A DNA stretch of 64,000 bases from Micromonospora sp. M71_S20 (GTDB taxonomy: Bacteria > Actinomycetota > Actinomycetes > Mycobacteriales > Micromonosporaceae): NCBI RefSeq assembly GCF_003664255.1, contig NZ_RCCV01000003.1:496001-560000 (forward strand). Direction: 5' to 3'. The notes beneath the pieces were generated by a model that was not told where the DNA came from, ran no database searches, and saw only the letters and a list, made by a program, of their open reading frames with translations. Both the position numbers and the translations under genes were made by a program. Within the stretch, counting starts at the first letter, position 1, and every line of letters starts with the position of its first letter. This document shows, piece by piece, positions 54,662 to 62,864 of the stretch.

Positions 54662-54666
54662 CCTAC
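54648..54666. promoter_or_regulatory. IdeR/DtxR iron box
   Basis: TTAGGTAAGGCTAACCTAC matches the 19-bp DtxR/IdeR consensus (TTAGGTTAGGCTAACCTAA) at 17 of 19 positions. It lies between the divergent S4 paralogue and the DUF2470 gene and overlaps promoter elements of both, so iron-loaded repressor could block both. Confidence 0.85.
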
Positions 54667-54679
54667 GAAGGAGTCGTCC

Positions 54680-55441
54680 ATGCGGCCCAGCCCGGCGGAG
54701 ATCGTCCGCACCCTCGTCGCGGGCCGGCTGCCCGGCATCGCCCACGTCGCGCACCGGCCCGGCCCGCACCAGGTCCGGCACGTGACCGACCCGGACGGCC
54801 GGGTGCTGCTGCTGGTGCCGGTCGTCAGCGACCTCGCCGCCGCGCTGTGCCCCGCCGACGGCGACTGCGAGGTCGCGCTGGTGCTGGACGTGCTGGACCT
54901 GCCGCCCGCCGCCGGCGCGCCGAGCCTCGGGCGGGCCTGGGTCTCCGGCTGGGCGGCCCGGCTGGACGGGGAGGAGGAGCGCCGCGCCGCGCTGGACTTC
55001 GCGGCCGTGGAGCCGGCCGGCGACCTGCTCGACGTCGGCACCCGGTTCCGGCTGCACCGCTTCGAGGTGGTCGAGGCCCGCTGGGAACGCGGCGACACCG
55101 TCAGCCGCGTCGACCCCGAGGCGTACGCCGAGGCGGAGCCCGACCCGCTGCACGCCGTCGAGGCCGAACTCCTGGCCGACCTCGCCGACCACCACGCCGC
55201 CGAGGTGGCCGGGTATCTTCGCCGCCAGCTCGGCCTCGCCGACGGCGCCCCCGACACCGCCCCCCGGGTGGTCCGGATCGACCGGTACGGCCTGCTGGTC
55301 GCCCACGGCCGACCCGGCGCCCGCCGGCGCGTGCGGCTGGCGTTCCCGCGTCCGCTGGACTGCCAGGCGGAGCTGACCCGGCTCCTGCATCCGCTGGTCT
55401 GCCGCCACGCCTCGTCGTCCCGGCACGCCGACCACGCCTGA
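54680..55441 (+). CDS. DUF2470-domain protein, probably heme or iron related
   Basis: 253 residues. The C-terminal half (DPLHAVEAELLADLADHHAAEVAGYLRRQLG...VRIDRYGLLVAHGRPGARRRVRLAFPRPLDCQAELTRLLHPLV) matches DUF2470, the domain that ends HugZ/HutZ-type heme-utilisation oxygenases. The N-terminal half resembles the split-barrel start of those proteins (PGIAHVAHRPGPHQVRHVTDPDGRVLLLVPVVSD). ATG 54680 follows GAAGGAG by 6 nt. The iron box upstream supports an iron-starvation role, such as heme handling, but heme ligands cannot be assigned from sequence. Confidence 0.82.
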   Translation: MRPSPAEIVRTLVAGRLPGIAHVAHRPGPHQVRHVTDPDGRVLLLVPVVSDLAAALCPADGDCEVALVLDVLDLPPAAGAPSLGRAWVSGWAARLDGEEERRAALDFAAVEPAGDLLDVGTRFRLHRFEVVEARWERGDTVSRVDPEAYAEAEPDPLHAVEAELLADLADHHAAEVAGYLRRQLGLADGAPDTAPRVVRIDRYGLLVAHGRPGARRRVRLAFPRPLDCQAELTRLLHPLVCRHASSSRHADHA

Positions 55442-55467
55442 CCGGTGCCGCCGCCCCGGCCGTTCCG

Positions 55468-56076
55468 TCAGCCGGCGAAGACCTCGGCGAGGTCGCCCGT
55501 CAGGTAGCGCTGCACGGTGGGGCCGACCGCCGCGACGAGCGTCTCCGGGGCGGCCGAGGCGACCGGTTCCAGCCGGACCACGTGCCGCATCATGGCCAGC
55601 CCGATCAGCTGGCTGGCCACCAGCGACCCGCGCAGCGGCAGCTCGGCCGGGTCGACGTCGAGCTGGTCGAGGACCCTGCGCAGCACCTGGGTGACCAGGA
55701 ACTCCCGCAGCAGCCGGGCGGTCCACTCGTTGCTCACCGCCGAGCGCAGCAGGGCCACGCCGGCGGTGCCGGCCGGGGAGTCCCAGGCACCGAGGAAGGT
55801 GCGCACCAGCCGCTCCCCGAGCCCCGCGCGGTCGCCCGCGAGCACGCTCGGCAGCAGCTCGGCCGGGTCGACCGGCGCGTGCATCGCGGCCAGGAAGAGC
55901 CGGTCCTTGCTGCCGAAGTAGTGGTGCACCAGCGCCGGGTCCACCCGCGCGGCGGCGGCGACGGCCCGGATCGAGGCCCCGTCGAAGCCCCGCTCGGCGA
56001 AGGCGGCGCGGGCCGCGTCGAGGATGGCCTGCCGGGTGTCCGGGTTGCCGGGTCGTCGTCCGGTCCGCCGCACCAT
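55468..56076 (-). CDS. TetR-family transcriptional regulator
   Basis: A 202-residue repressor. The helix-turn-helix is TRQAILDAARAAFAERGFDGASIRAVAAAARVDPALVHHYFGSKDRLFLAAM, fully canonical. The C-terminal domain (TetR_C-like, LLPSVLAGDRAGLGERLVRTFLGAWDSPAGTAG) resembles regulators of drug-efflux genes. ATG 56076. It is the third gene of an ATPase-permease-regulator set on the minus strand, 13 bp after the permease, and probably controls that set through the inverted repeat at 57577-57600. Confidence 0.93.
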   Translation of the reverse strand: MVRRTGRRPGNPDTRQAILDAARAAFAERGFDGASIRAVAAAARVDPALVHHYFGSKDRLFLAAMHAPVDPAELLPSVLAGDRAGLGERLVRTFLGAWDSPAGTAGVALLRSAVSNEWTARLLREFLVTQVLRRVLDQLDVDPAELPLRGSLVASQLIGLAMMRHVVRLEPVASAAPETLVAAVGPTVQRYLTGDLAEVFAG

Positions 56077-56089
56077 CGTCGCCCTCCGC

Positions 56090-56827
56090 TCAGCCGCTGC
56101 GCCGCCGGAGGGTGGCCGCGGCGAGCACCAGCGCCAGCGCCGCCGCGCCGGCGACCACCGCCACGTCCCGCCACATCGTGCCGGTCGGCTCGGCGTGGGC
56201 GCCGACCTCCTGGAGCGCCTCGACGGCGTACGACAGGGGCAGCGCGTCGCTGACCGCCTGCAACCAGCCCGCCATCTCGCCCCGGGGCACGAAGAGCCCG
56301 CAGAGCAGCAGCTGGGGCACCACCACGACCGGCATGAACTGCACGGCCTGGAACTCGGTGCGGGCGAAGGCGCTGCAGAACAGCCCGAGCGCGACGGCGA
56401 GCACCGCGTTCAGCGCGGCGACCAGGACCACCAGCCCGCTGTGGCCGGCGGTGTCCAGCCCGAAGACCCCGTACGCGACCACGGACGCGACGACCGCCTG
56501 GACCACCGCGGCCAGCCCGAACGCGATGCCGTAGCCGAAGAGCAGGTCGAGCTTGCCCAGCGGGGTGGTGAGCAGCCGCTCCAGCGTGCCCGTGGTGCGC
56601 TCGCGCAGCATCGCGATGCTGGTCACCAGGAACATGACCACGAAGGGGAAGAAGCCGAGCATCACCAGGGCGACCCGGTCGAACGTCGACGGCTGGTCGA
56701 CGTACATGGAGTGGACCAGGGCGAACAGCGCCGAGGGGACCACCAGCAGCAGCGCCACGGTGCGCCGGTCGTGCCGCAGCTGGCGCAGGATGCGGCCGGT
56801 GGTGGCGGCCAGGATCCGGGGGTTCAC
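56090..56827 (-). CDS. ABC-2 type drug-efflux permease
   Basis: A 245-residue integral membrane protein with six helices. RTVALLLVVPSALFALVHSMYV, LGFFPFVVMFLVTSIAMLRERTTGTLERLLTTPLGKLDLLFGYGI (the conserved cytoplasmic ER..GT.E.L...P loop) and QFMPVVVVPQLLLCGLFVPRGEMAGWLQ identify the ABC-2 (DrrB-like) family. GTG 56827 overlaps the ATPase stop (GTGA). With the ATPase it forms an exporter; the TetR regulator downstream suggests inducible efflux of a drug-like compound. Confidence 0.92.
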   Translation of the reverse strand: MNPRILAATTGRILRQLRHDRRTVALLLVVPSALFALVHSMYVDQPSTFDRVALVMLGFFPFVVMFLVTSIAMLRERTTGTLERLLTTPLGKLDLLFGYGIAFGLAAVVQAVVASVVAYGVFGLDTAGHSGLVVLVAALNAVLAVALGLFCSAFARTEFQAVQFMPVVVVPQLLLCGLFVPRGEMAGWLQAVSDALPLSYAVEALQEVGAHAEPTGTMWRDVAVVAGAAALALVLAAATLRRRSG

Positions 56828-57552
56828 GACGTCTCCCGTCCGGCGGCGCCCGCCCTGGTCAACCGCAGGAACGCCTCGTCCAGATCGTCGGTGCCGGCGG
56901 CGGCGCGGACCGCGTCGGGGGTGTCGTCGGCGATCAGCCGCCCCTCGCGGATCAGCAGCAGCCGGTCGCAGCGGGCCGCCTCGTCCATGACGTGGCTGGA
57001 GACCAGCAGGGTGGTGCCGGCGGCGGCCATGGCGTGGAACCGGGCCCACAGGTCGGCCCGCAGCACCGGGTCCTGACCGACGGTGGGTTCGTCGAGGACG
57101 AGCAGCTCCGGTTCCCCCACCAGGGCGCAGGCCAGCGACGCCCGGCTGCGCTGCCCGCCGGAGAGGGTGCCGACCAGCTGGCCGGCGGCCGACCCGAGCC
57201 CGACCTCGGCGACCGCCCGGTCGGCTTCGGCCCGCCCCCGGCCGTGCAGGGCGGCGAAGTAGCGCGCGTTCTCCCGCACCGTCAGGTCGGCGTAGACGCT
57301 GGGCGCCTGGGTGAGGTAGCCGACGCGGCGGCGCAGCTCCGGCGACCCGGCGGGGCGCCCCAGCACGGTCACCGAGCCGGCGCCGAGCACCTGCACGCCG
57401 ACCACCGCCCGCAGCAGCGTGGTCTTGCCGCTGCCGCTCGGGCCGAGCAGCCCGGTGACCGAACCGCGCGGCACGCGCGCGCTGACGCCGTGCAGCACCC
57501 GCCGCCCGCCCCGCTCGACGACCAGCTCGCGTACGGCGATCGCCTCGTCCAC
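56824..57552 (-). CDS. ABC drug-efflux ATPase
   Basis: A 242-residue ATPase: Walker A GPSGSGKTT, signature GTLSGGQRSRASLACAL, Walker B LLVLDEPTVGQDP, H-loop VSSHVMDEA. GTG 57552 follows GGAGG. It is the first gene of the ATPase-permease-TetR set, and overlaps the permease by GTGA. A -10 TAGCGT (57595-57590, minus strand) lies about 38 nt before the start inside an inverted repeat, pointing to repression by the TetR protein. Confidence 0.93.
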   Translation of the reverse strand: MDEAIAVRELVVERGGRRVLHGVSARVPRGSVTGLLGPSGSGKTTLLRAVVGVQVLGAGSVTVLGRPAGSPELRRRVGYLTQAPSVYADLTVRENARYFAALHGRGRAEADRAVAEVGLGSAAGQLVGTLSGGQRSRASLACALVGEPELLVLDEPTVGQDPVLRADLWARFHAMAAAGTTLLVSSHVMDEAARCDRLLLIREGRLIADDTPDAVRAAAGTDDLDEAFLRLTRAGAAGRETS

Positions 57553-57576
57553 CGGCGCCTCCGGGGAAACTCATCA

Positions 57577-57600
57577 TCCGTTGAACTCCACGCTAACGGA
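57577..57600 (-). promoter_or_regulatory. Inverted repeat over the -10 of the ABC/TetR set
   Basis: TCCGTT (57577-57582) and AACGGA (57595-57600) flank 12 bases that include most of TAGCGT (57590-57595, minus strand). This is a reasonable TetR operator position, but the arms are short. Confidence 0.45.
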
Positions 57601-57703
57601 GATGTCCGCCGGGCGGGGGTCGCCGGGGGACCGGTACCCCGAGGCGGCCGTGCGATCGGTCGGGCATTAGCCTTCGGACCGGACAGCAGGTCCGCCAACG
57701 GGC

Positions 57704-57735
57704 ATCAGGCGCGGCATAGGGCATTGCGCCCTGAT
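57704..57735. other. Bulged inverted repeat upstream of the nucleotidyltransferase-HisI frame
   Basis: ATCAGGCGC (57704-57712) pairs with GCGCCCTGAT (57726-57735) with one bulge. It lies 24 bp before the start GTG and could be an operator or a hairpin. Confidence 0.35.
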
Positions 57736-57758
57736 CGGACGTACGGCACGATGGCGCC

Positions 57759-59063
57759 GTGGGTCACGCTGCGTCACCGGACGAGGGGTTCCTCGGCGAA
57801 TGGGCGGCCCGGTTGCGGGCCGGCGTCGAGCAGCCCGTGGTCGGCATCATGCTGCGCGGCAGCCACGCCCGGCGGGCCGCCACCGCGCACAGCGACGTCG
57901 ACGTCGACGTGCTGCTCGCCGGCGCCCCGTACGCCGCCCGCCGGGCGTTCCTGGCCGAGCACGGGGGCCGGCTGACCCACGTCTCGGTGGCCGCCCGCGA
58001 CGTCCGCTCCTGGCTGAGCCGCCTCGGCGAGCCCGCCGACTGGGCGTTCGGGCTGCCGGTGACGGCGCCGGTGCGGCTGCTGTGGGCGGACCCGCACTGG
58101 CGGCCCCGGATCGACCTGCCGGTGCTCTGCCATCCCGCCGGCGAGCCGCAGTTGGAGGAGCTGATCGCGACGCTCGGTAAGGTGGCCGGCGCGCGGGACG
58201 CCGACGACCACCTCGGCGTCCGGCTGGCCGCCGCCGACCTGGCCCGGCTCTGCCCGTCCGTGCTGCGGCTGGCCAACCCCACGGTCCGGGTGACCTCCCG
58301 GCGGGCGGCCTTCGCCGCCGCCCTCGACCTGCCGGTGGCGCCCCCGAACTACCGGGAGGACCTGCTGCTCTGCCTCGGCCTGCGGCCCGGCTCCGTCGGC
58401 CAGCTCTGCGCCGCCGGGGCCCGCCTGGTCGGCGGCGTCCTGCCGCTGATCCGCCCGTACGCCGCCGAGGTCGCGCGGGCCGCCGGCGCGGACCTGGCCG
58501 ACGCCCTGACCGACGGCCGGCTGGACCGCTACGTCGACCAGCTGACCCGGCCCGCCCACCGGCCGCCGCGGCCCCGGCGGGAGCCGTCACCCGTGCCCGC
58601 CCCGCGTCCGGGACAATGGGTCACTGTGCCCGTACCTGACGCGCCCGCGACCGGCGCCCACCCCAGTCCGCAGGAGCCCGCGGCCGACGGCGCGGTCCGT
58701 CCGTCCCGGCTCGACCCGGCCATCGCCGCCCGGCTGCGCCGCACCCCCGACGGCCTGGTGGCCGCCGTGGTCCGCCAGCACGACTCCGGCGAGGTGCTGA
58801 TGGTCGCCTGGATGGACGACGAGGCGCTGCACCGCACCCTGACCACCGGCCGGGCCACCTACTGGTCGCGCAGCCGGCGGGAGTACTGGGTCAAGGGCGC
58901 CACCTCCGGGCACCACCAGTACGTCCGCGCCGTGGCGCTGGACTGCGACGGCGACGCGCTGCTGGTCGACGTCGACCAGGTCGGCGCGGCCTGCCACACG
59001 GGGCACCGCACCTGCTTCTTCACCGAGCTGCCGGTCGGCGGGGACGGGGCTGGTGCCCGGTGA
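57759..59063 (+). CDS. Nucleotidyltransferase-fold domain in one frame with HisI
   Basis: A 434-codon frame without internal stop. Residues 1-280 look like a minimal nucleotidyltransferase: [31 protein letters not shown] has the GS...D-D core, followed by a helical domain. A Pro/Arg-rich linker (about 265-300) leads into a complete HisI (about 315-425). GTG 57759 has CACGAT 6 nt upstream. Either this is a true fusion, or hisI also starts internally at GTG 58626. The nucleotidyltransferase substrate is unknown. Such fusions are not a standard form of HisI, so this needs a close look. Confidence 0.65.
   Translation: MGHAASPDEGFLGEWAARLRAGVEQPVVGIMLRGSHARRAATAHSDVDVDVLLAGAPYAARRAFLAEHGGRLTHVSVAARDVRSWLSRLGEPADWAFGLPVTAPVRLLWADPHWRPRIDLPVLCHPAGEPQLEELIATLGKVAGARDADDHLGVRLAAADLARLCPSVLRLANPTVRVTSRRAAFAAALDLPVAPPNYREDLLLCLGLRPGSVGQLCAAGARLVGGVLPLIRPYAAEVARAAGADLADALTDGRLDRYVDQLTRPAHRPPRPRREPSPVPAPRPGQWVTVPVPDAPATGAHPSPQEPAADGAVRPSRLDPAIAARLRRTPDGLVAAVVRQHDSGEVLMVAWMDDEALHRTLTTGRATYWSRSRREYWVKGATSGHHQYVRAVALDCDGDALLVDVDQVGAACHTGHRTCFFTELPVGGDGAGAR
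58612..58617 (+). promoter_or_regulatory. Possible -10 for an internal hisI start
   Basis: GACAAT lies 8 nt before GTG 58626 inside the linker of the fused frame. It would give a leaderless hisI mRNA. It is weaker than the TANNNT boxes elsewhere. Confidence 0.35.
58626..59063 (+). CDS. hisI: Phosphoribosyl-AMP cyclohydrolase HisI
   Basis: From GTG 58626 a 145-residue protein results, close to the usual HisI length. [90 protein letters not shown] contains every family motif: the Mg2+ aspartates in DCDGD..LVDVDQ and the Zn2+ cysteines of CDGD and CHTGHRTC. It opens the purine-like ring of phosphoribosyl-AMP. The stop overlaps trpE (GTGA), a hisI-trpE coupling between two pathways that share phosphoribosyl chemistry. 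Whether it is made alone or as the C-terminal part of the longer frame is open. Confidence 0.85.
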   Translation: MPVPDAPATGAHPSPQEPAADGAVRPSRLDPAIAARLRRTPDGLVAAVVRQHDSGEVLMVAWMDDEALHRTLTTGRATYWSRSRREYWVKGATSGHHQYVRAVALDCDGDALLVDVDQVGAACHTGHRTCFFTELPVGGDGAGAR

Positions 59064-59097
59064 GCGCGCCCGGTCCCGCCGTCGCGAACGGCGGGCG
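59060..59097 (+). repeat. Relic of the bridging element in the trpE start
   Basis: GTGAGCGCG followed by GGTCCCGCCGTCGCGAACGG resembles the ends of the full element (GTGAGCGCG ... GAGTCCCGCAGTCGCGAACGG), with about 20 central bases missing. Here the frame does not stop but continues into trpE, so the peptide became the protein's N-terminus. Confidence 0.55.
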
Positions 59098-60655
59098 TTC
59101 CCGCACCGACGGCGCGGTCAGCCCGGACCCGGCCACCTTCACCGAGCTGGCCGCCCGCTGGCGGGTCGTGCCGGTCACCCGCCGGCTGCTCGCCGACGCG
59201 GAGACCCCCGTCGGCGTCTACCGCAAGCTCGCCGGCGGCCCGGGGACGTTCCTGCTGGAGTCCGCCGAGCAGGGCGTCGGCTCGGCCGGCCTGGCCTGGT
59301 CGCGCTACTCGTTCATCGGCGTACGCAGCAGCGCCACGTTGACCGAGCGGGACGGCGCCGCGGTGTGGACGGGGCGCCCACCGGCCGGCCTGCCCACCTC
59401 CGGCGACCCGGTCCGGGTGCTGCGCGAGACCGTCGAGGCGCTCGCCGGCCCGGCGTGGGACGCGGCCAGCGGCATGCCCCCGCTGACCGGCGGCATGGTC
59501 GGCTACCTGGGTTACGAGCTGATCCGGCGGTTCGAGCGGCTGCCCGAGCTGACCGAGGACGACCTGGGCGTGCCCGAGCTGGGCATGATGCTCGCCACCG
59601 ACCTGGTGGTGCTGGACCACTACGACGGCTCGGCGATCCTCGTCGCCAACGCGATCCTGCCGCCGCTGTCCGAGCCGGACCGCGACGCTGAGGTCACGGC
59701 GGCCTACCACCACGCCGTCGGGCGGCTCGACGCGATGACCACCGCGCTGTCCCGGCCGATCCCGCCGATGGTCTCGACCGTCGGGCGCCCCCCGGCGGGC
59801 GAGGTGCGCAGCCGTACGCCCGAGGGCGGCTACCCGAAGGCCGTCGAGGCGGCCAAGGAGGCGATCCGGGCCGGCGAGTGCTTCCAGATCGTGCTGGCCC
59901 AGCGGTTCGAGCGGGACACGCACGCCGACCCGCTGGACGTCTACCGCGTGCTGCGCACGACGAACCCCAGCCCGTACATGTACCTGCTGCGCTTCGACGG
60001 CTTCGACATCGTCGGGTCCTCGCCGGAGGCGCATCTGAAGGTGACCAGCGACGCCGAGGGGCGGCGGCGGGCGTTGCTGCACCCGATCGCCGGCACCCGG
60101 CCGCGCGGCGGCACCCCCGAGGTCGACGCCCGCCTCGCCGCGGAGCTGCTCGCCGACCCGAAGGAGCGGGCCGAGCACGTGATGCTGGTCGACCTGGGCC
60201 GCAACGACCTGGGCCGGGTCTGCCGCCCGGGCACGGTCGAGGTGCCGGAGTTCGCCACCATCGAGCGCTACAGCCACGTCATGCACATCGTCTCGACCGT
60301 GGTCGGCACGCTGCGCGAGGACCGTACGGCCTTCGACGCGCTGGCCGCGACCTTCCCCGCCGGCACCCTCTCCGGCGCGCCCAAGGTGCGGGCCATGGAG
60401 ATCATCGAGGAGCTGGAGCCGGTCCGGCGCGGCATCTACGGCGGCACCGTGGGCTACTTCGGCTTCGGCGGCGACCTGGACATGGCGATCGCGATCCGCA
60501 CCGCGCTGATGCGCGACGGCAGGGCGTACGTGCAGGCCGGGGCGGGGGTGGTGGCCGACTCCGACCCGGCCGCCGAGGACCAGGAGACCCGGAGCAAGGC
60601 CGCCGCCGTGCTCGCCGCCATCGCCGCCGCCGAGACCCTCCGGCCCGCCCGGTGA
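59060..60655 (+). CDS. trpE: Anthranilate synthase component I TrpE
   Basis: A 531-residue chorismate-utilising enzyme, first of the tryptophan pathway. [65 protein letters not shown] and [19 protein letters not shown] are the signature catalytic blocks. The first 18 residues ([18 protein letters not shown]) do not belong to the family and look derived from the bridging element found elsewhere in the window. GTG 59060 overlaps the hisI stop. The LLES-type feedback site is in [10 protein letters not shown]. The glutaminase TrpG is not in the window. Confidence 0.96.
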   Translation: MSAPGPAVANGGRSRTDGAVSPDPATFTELAARWRVVPVTRRLLADAETPVGVYRKLAGGPGTFLLESAEQGVGSAGLAWSRYSFIGVRSSATLTERDGAAVWTGRPPAGLPTSGDPVRVLRETVEALAGPAWDAASGMPPLTGGMVGYLGYELIRRFERLPELTEDDLGVPELGMMLATDLVVLDHYDGSAILVANAILPPLSEPDRDAEVTAAYHHAVGRLDAMTTALSRPIPPMVSTVGRPPAGEVRSRTPEGGYPKAVEAAKEAIRAGECFQIVLAQRFERDTHADPLDVYRVLRTTNPSPYMYLLRFDGFDIVGSSPEAHLKVTSDAEGRRRALLHPIAGTRPRGGTPEVDARLAAELLADPKERAEHVMLVDLGRNDLGRVCRPGTVEVPEFATIERYSHVMHIVSTVVGTLREDRTAFDALAATFPAGTLSGAPKVRAMEIIEELEPVRRGIYGGTVGYFGFGGDLDMAIAIRTALMRDGRAYVQAGAGVVADSDPAAEDQETRSKAAAVLAAIAAAETLRPAR

Positions 60656-61281
60656 CGGCCGCCGAGCCGGGGACCGCTCCGGCGAGCGACGCGGGCCGGG
60701 GCGCGCGGCCGGGCGCCCAGCGGCGCGAGCTGACGTACGCCGTGCTGCTCTGCGTGGCCGGCGCGGGCCTGGCGCTGTGGGCGTCGACCCGCACCTGGGC
60801 GGTCGAGTTGACCGCCCGGCCCACCCCGCTGCCGCCGGTACGCGACGCCCGCACGGGCGCCGGCCTGCTGCCCTGGCTGCCGGCGCTGGCCCTGGTCGGG
60901 CTGGCCGGCGGCGGGGCGGTGCTCGCCACCCGGGGGCGGGCGCGGCGGCTGCTGGGCGGGCTGCTGTGCGTGCTCGGCGCGGCCGTGGCGGCCGGCGGCG
61001 GCTACGGCCTGGTCGCCGCGTTCGACGGCGAGGTGGCCCGGCACTGGCCGGCGCTCTGCCTGCTCGGCGGGGTGCTCGCCACGGCGGGCGGGCTGCTGAC
61101 GGCGCTGCGGGGGCGCCACTGGCCGGCGATGGGCGCCCGCTACGAGCGGCGGTCGGCGGGCGACGCCGCGCCGGCCGCCCCGGGTGGGGGCGGCCGGGGC
61201 GAGGGCGACCGGGTCACCGGCCGACAGACCACCGAGGCGTGGGACGCGCTGGACCGGGGCGAGGACCCGACGGTCAGCTGA
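60652..61281 (+). CDS. Trp-operon-associated membrane protein (TIGR02234 family)
   Basis: A 209-residue protein with four hydrophobic helices: LTYAVLLCVAGAGLALWAS, LLPWLPALALVGLAGGGAVLAT, RLLGGLLCVLGAAVAAGGGYGLV and WPALCLLGGVLATAGGLLTAL. The STRTWAVE segment after the first helix and WPAMGARYERR after the last are typical of a conserved actinobacterial family located between trpE and trpC. Function unknown. GTG 60652 overlaps the trpE stop. Its 3' end overlaps a small opposite-strand gene by 8 bp. Confidence 0.88.
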   Translation: MTAAEPGTAPASDAGRGARPGAQRRELTYAVLLCVAGAGLALWASTRTWAVELTARPTPLPPVRDARTGAGLLPWLPALALVGLAGGGAVLATRGRARRLLGGLLCVLGAAVAAGGGYGLVAAFDGEVARHWPALCLLGGVLATAGGLLTALRGRHWPAMGARYERRSAGDAAPAAPGGGGRGEGDRVTGRQTTEAWDALDRGEDPTVS

Positions 61282-61531
61282 CCGGCTGGCGCTCGCGGGC
61301 GGCGGCCCGGGCCGCCGCCAGCTCCGCCACCAGGCGGTCGAGTTCGGCCCGCTGCTCCGCCCGGGCCCGGTCGGCGCAGACCGCCTCCCAGGCGTTGCCC
61401 CGCGCGGTGCGCATCCGTGCCTCGCCCACCACGGCGCGCTCCAGGGTGTGGACCACGCCGACGGCGAGCGACGCGACGGTACGGGAGACGGTCGTCAGTC
61501 CGATGGGCTGGTGCGGCTCGACAGTGCTCAT
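61274..61531 (-). CDS. Small hypothetical protein (HGxxE-like helical)
   Basis: 85 residues starting at ATG 61531: MSTVEPHQPIGLTTVSRTVAS, then VVHTLERAVVGEARMRTARGNAWEAVCADRARAEQRAELDRLVAELAAARAAARERQ, a highly helical, charged sequence that probably forms a coiled coil. It is embedded antisense between two trp genes, sharing 8 bp with the end of the trp membrane gene. No family is recognised. The codon pattern looks like that of real genes here. Confidence 0.6.
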   Translation of the reverse strand: MSTVEPHQPIGLTTVSRTVASLAVGVVHTLERAVVGEARMRTARGNAWEAVCADRARAEQRAELDRLVAELAAARAAARERQPVS

Positions 61532-61765
61532 GATCACCCCGCAGAGGATCGTTGGTGACGGTGGGGCAGGCGCGTCATCGAGTCTGCCCGAGGACGATGC
61601 TGGCCGGTTCACGTTTCGCCGTGGTGACCGACACGTCAACACTGCTCGCAGGCCCGCCACCAGGCAAAGGGCCGTTCGGCCTTGAGGTAGGTCACACCAT
61701 CGACGGGCGTCGGCGGTGGGCACCGAACCGGGCGGCCGACCGCGCCACCAGATAGGATCACGTCG

Positions 61766-61834
61766 ATGACCTTGGGGGGCGGAGGCGGGGATGGTCGGGT
61801 GGCGTTCGTCGTGGGGCGTGGTCGCCCTGCGTGA
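61766..61834 (+). other. Possible leader peptide upstream of trpC
   Basis: ATG 61766 begins 7 nt after TAGGAT, so the transcript may start with it. It encodes a Gly/Arg/Val-rich 22-residue peptide without Trp. An overlapping frame at ATG 61791, with GGAGG 5 nt upstream, begins MVGWRSSWGVV with two Trp codons. Either could be a trp attenuation leader; evidence is only positional. Confidence 0.3.
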
Positions 61835-61924
61835 CATCCCGTTCACCGGAGGTCGGCCATTATGCCCCAGCCCATCTCGTGAGGCACGCCATACCCCCGG
61901 CGCCCGTCGCCAGGTGGCGCCCCC

Positions 61925-61930
61925 TAGCAT
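61925..61930 (+). promoter_or_regulatory. -10 box of trpC (leaderless)
   Basis: TAGCAT lies 6 nt before the trpC ATG. Confidence 0.55.
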
Positions 61931-61936
61931 CGGCCC

Positions 61937-62827
61937 ATGACACCCGGAGAGGGGAGTCCGTTGGTGACTGCTGAGCATGCGCACGCGGAGGGGGACGAGG
62001 CCGGTCCGGCGGCGTCCGTAGGCGTGCTCGACGAGATCCTGGCCGGCGTGCGTGAGGACGTCGCCCGGCGACAGGAGCAGGTTTCGCTGGAGCGGATCCG
62101 CGACCTGGCCGCCGCCGCGCCGCCGCCGCTGGACGCGTACGCGGCCCTGCGCAAGCCGGGCGTCGCCGTGATCGCCGAGGTGAAGCGCTCGTCGCCGTCC
62201 AAGGGGCGGTTGGCCGAGATCGCCGACCCGGCCGACCTGGCCGGCGACTACGCCGCCGGCGGCGCGCGGGCGATCAGCGTGCTCACCGAGGGGCGCTGGT
62301 TCGGCGGCTCGCTCGACGACCTGGCCGCCGTCCGCGCCGCCGTCAGCATCCCGGTGCTGCGCAAGGACTTCGTCGTCTCCAGCTACCAGGTGCACGAGGC
62401 CCGCGCGCACGGTGCCGACCTGGTGCTGCTGATCGTCGCCGCGCTGGAGCAGAACGCCCTCGTCGGCCTGCTCGAGCGGATCGAGTCGCTGGGCATGACC
62501 GCGCTGGTCGAGGTCCACGACGAGGAGGAGGCCGACCGCGCCCTGGAGGCCGGTGCCCAGGTGATCGGGGTCAACGCCCGCAACCTGCGTACGCTGGAGG
62601 TCGACCGCTCGGTGTTCGAGCGGATCGCGCCCGGCCTGCCCAGCAGCGTCGTCAAGATCGCGGAGTCGGGGGTGCGCGGCCCGCACGACCTCATCCGGTA
62701 CGCCTCGGCGGGCGCCGACGCGGTCCTGGTCGGCGAGGGCCTGGTCACCCAGAAGAGCCCCCGCGAGGCGGTGGCCGAGCTGGTCAACGCCGGCAACCAC
62801 CCGGCCACGCCCCGCCCGGTGCGCTGA
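61937..62827 (+). CDS. trpC: Indole-3-glycerol phosphate synthase TrpC
   Basis: A 296-residue (beta/alpha)8 barrel that closes the indole ring. The family start is [20 protein letters not shown] near residue 28, so the first 27 residues are an added polar tail. [13 protein letters not shown] holds the catalytic Lys; [55 protein letters not shown] and VAESGVRG-type [13 protein letters not shown] complete the site. ATG 61937 is supported by TAGCAT 6 nt upstream. trpB follows after 37 bp. Confidence 0.96.
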   Translation: MTPGEGSPLVTAEHAHAEGDEAGPAASVGVLDEILAGVREDVARRQEQVSLERIRDLAAAAPPPLDAYAALRKPGVAVIAEVKRSSPSKGRLAEIADPADLAGDYAAGGARAISVLTEGRWFGGSLDDLAAVRAAVSIPVLRKDFVVSSYQVHEARAHGADLVLLIVAALEQNALVGLLERIESLGMTALVEVHDEEEADRALEAGAQVIGVNARNLRTLEVDRSVFERIAPGLPSSVVKIAESGVRGPHDLIRYASAGADAVLVGEGLVTQKSPREAVAELVNAGNHPATPRPVR

Positions 62828-62864
62828 TCCCGCGCCGGTTCGTCAGCACCGAGAGGACCATCTC

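Larger units (their letters stand above)
61532..61936 (+). other. trpC upstream region
   Basis: This 405-bp gap is the longest in the trp region. It holds a leaderless-type -10 TAGGAT (61753-61758) 7 nt before an ATG (61766), a GGAGG-preceded ATG at 61791, and the -10 of trpC. A small bulged hairpin (AAGGGCCG-TT-CGGCCTT) lies around 61667-61683. The divergent small gene shares the left end. No riboswitch or T-box is recognised. Confidence 0.5.
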
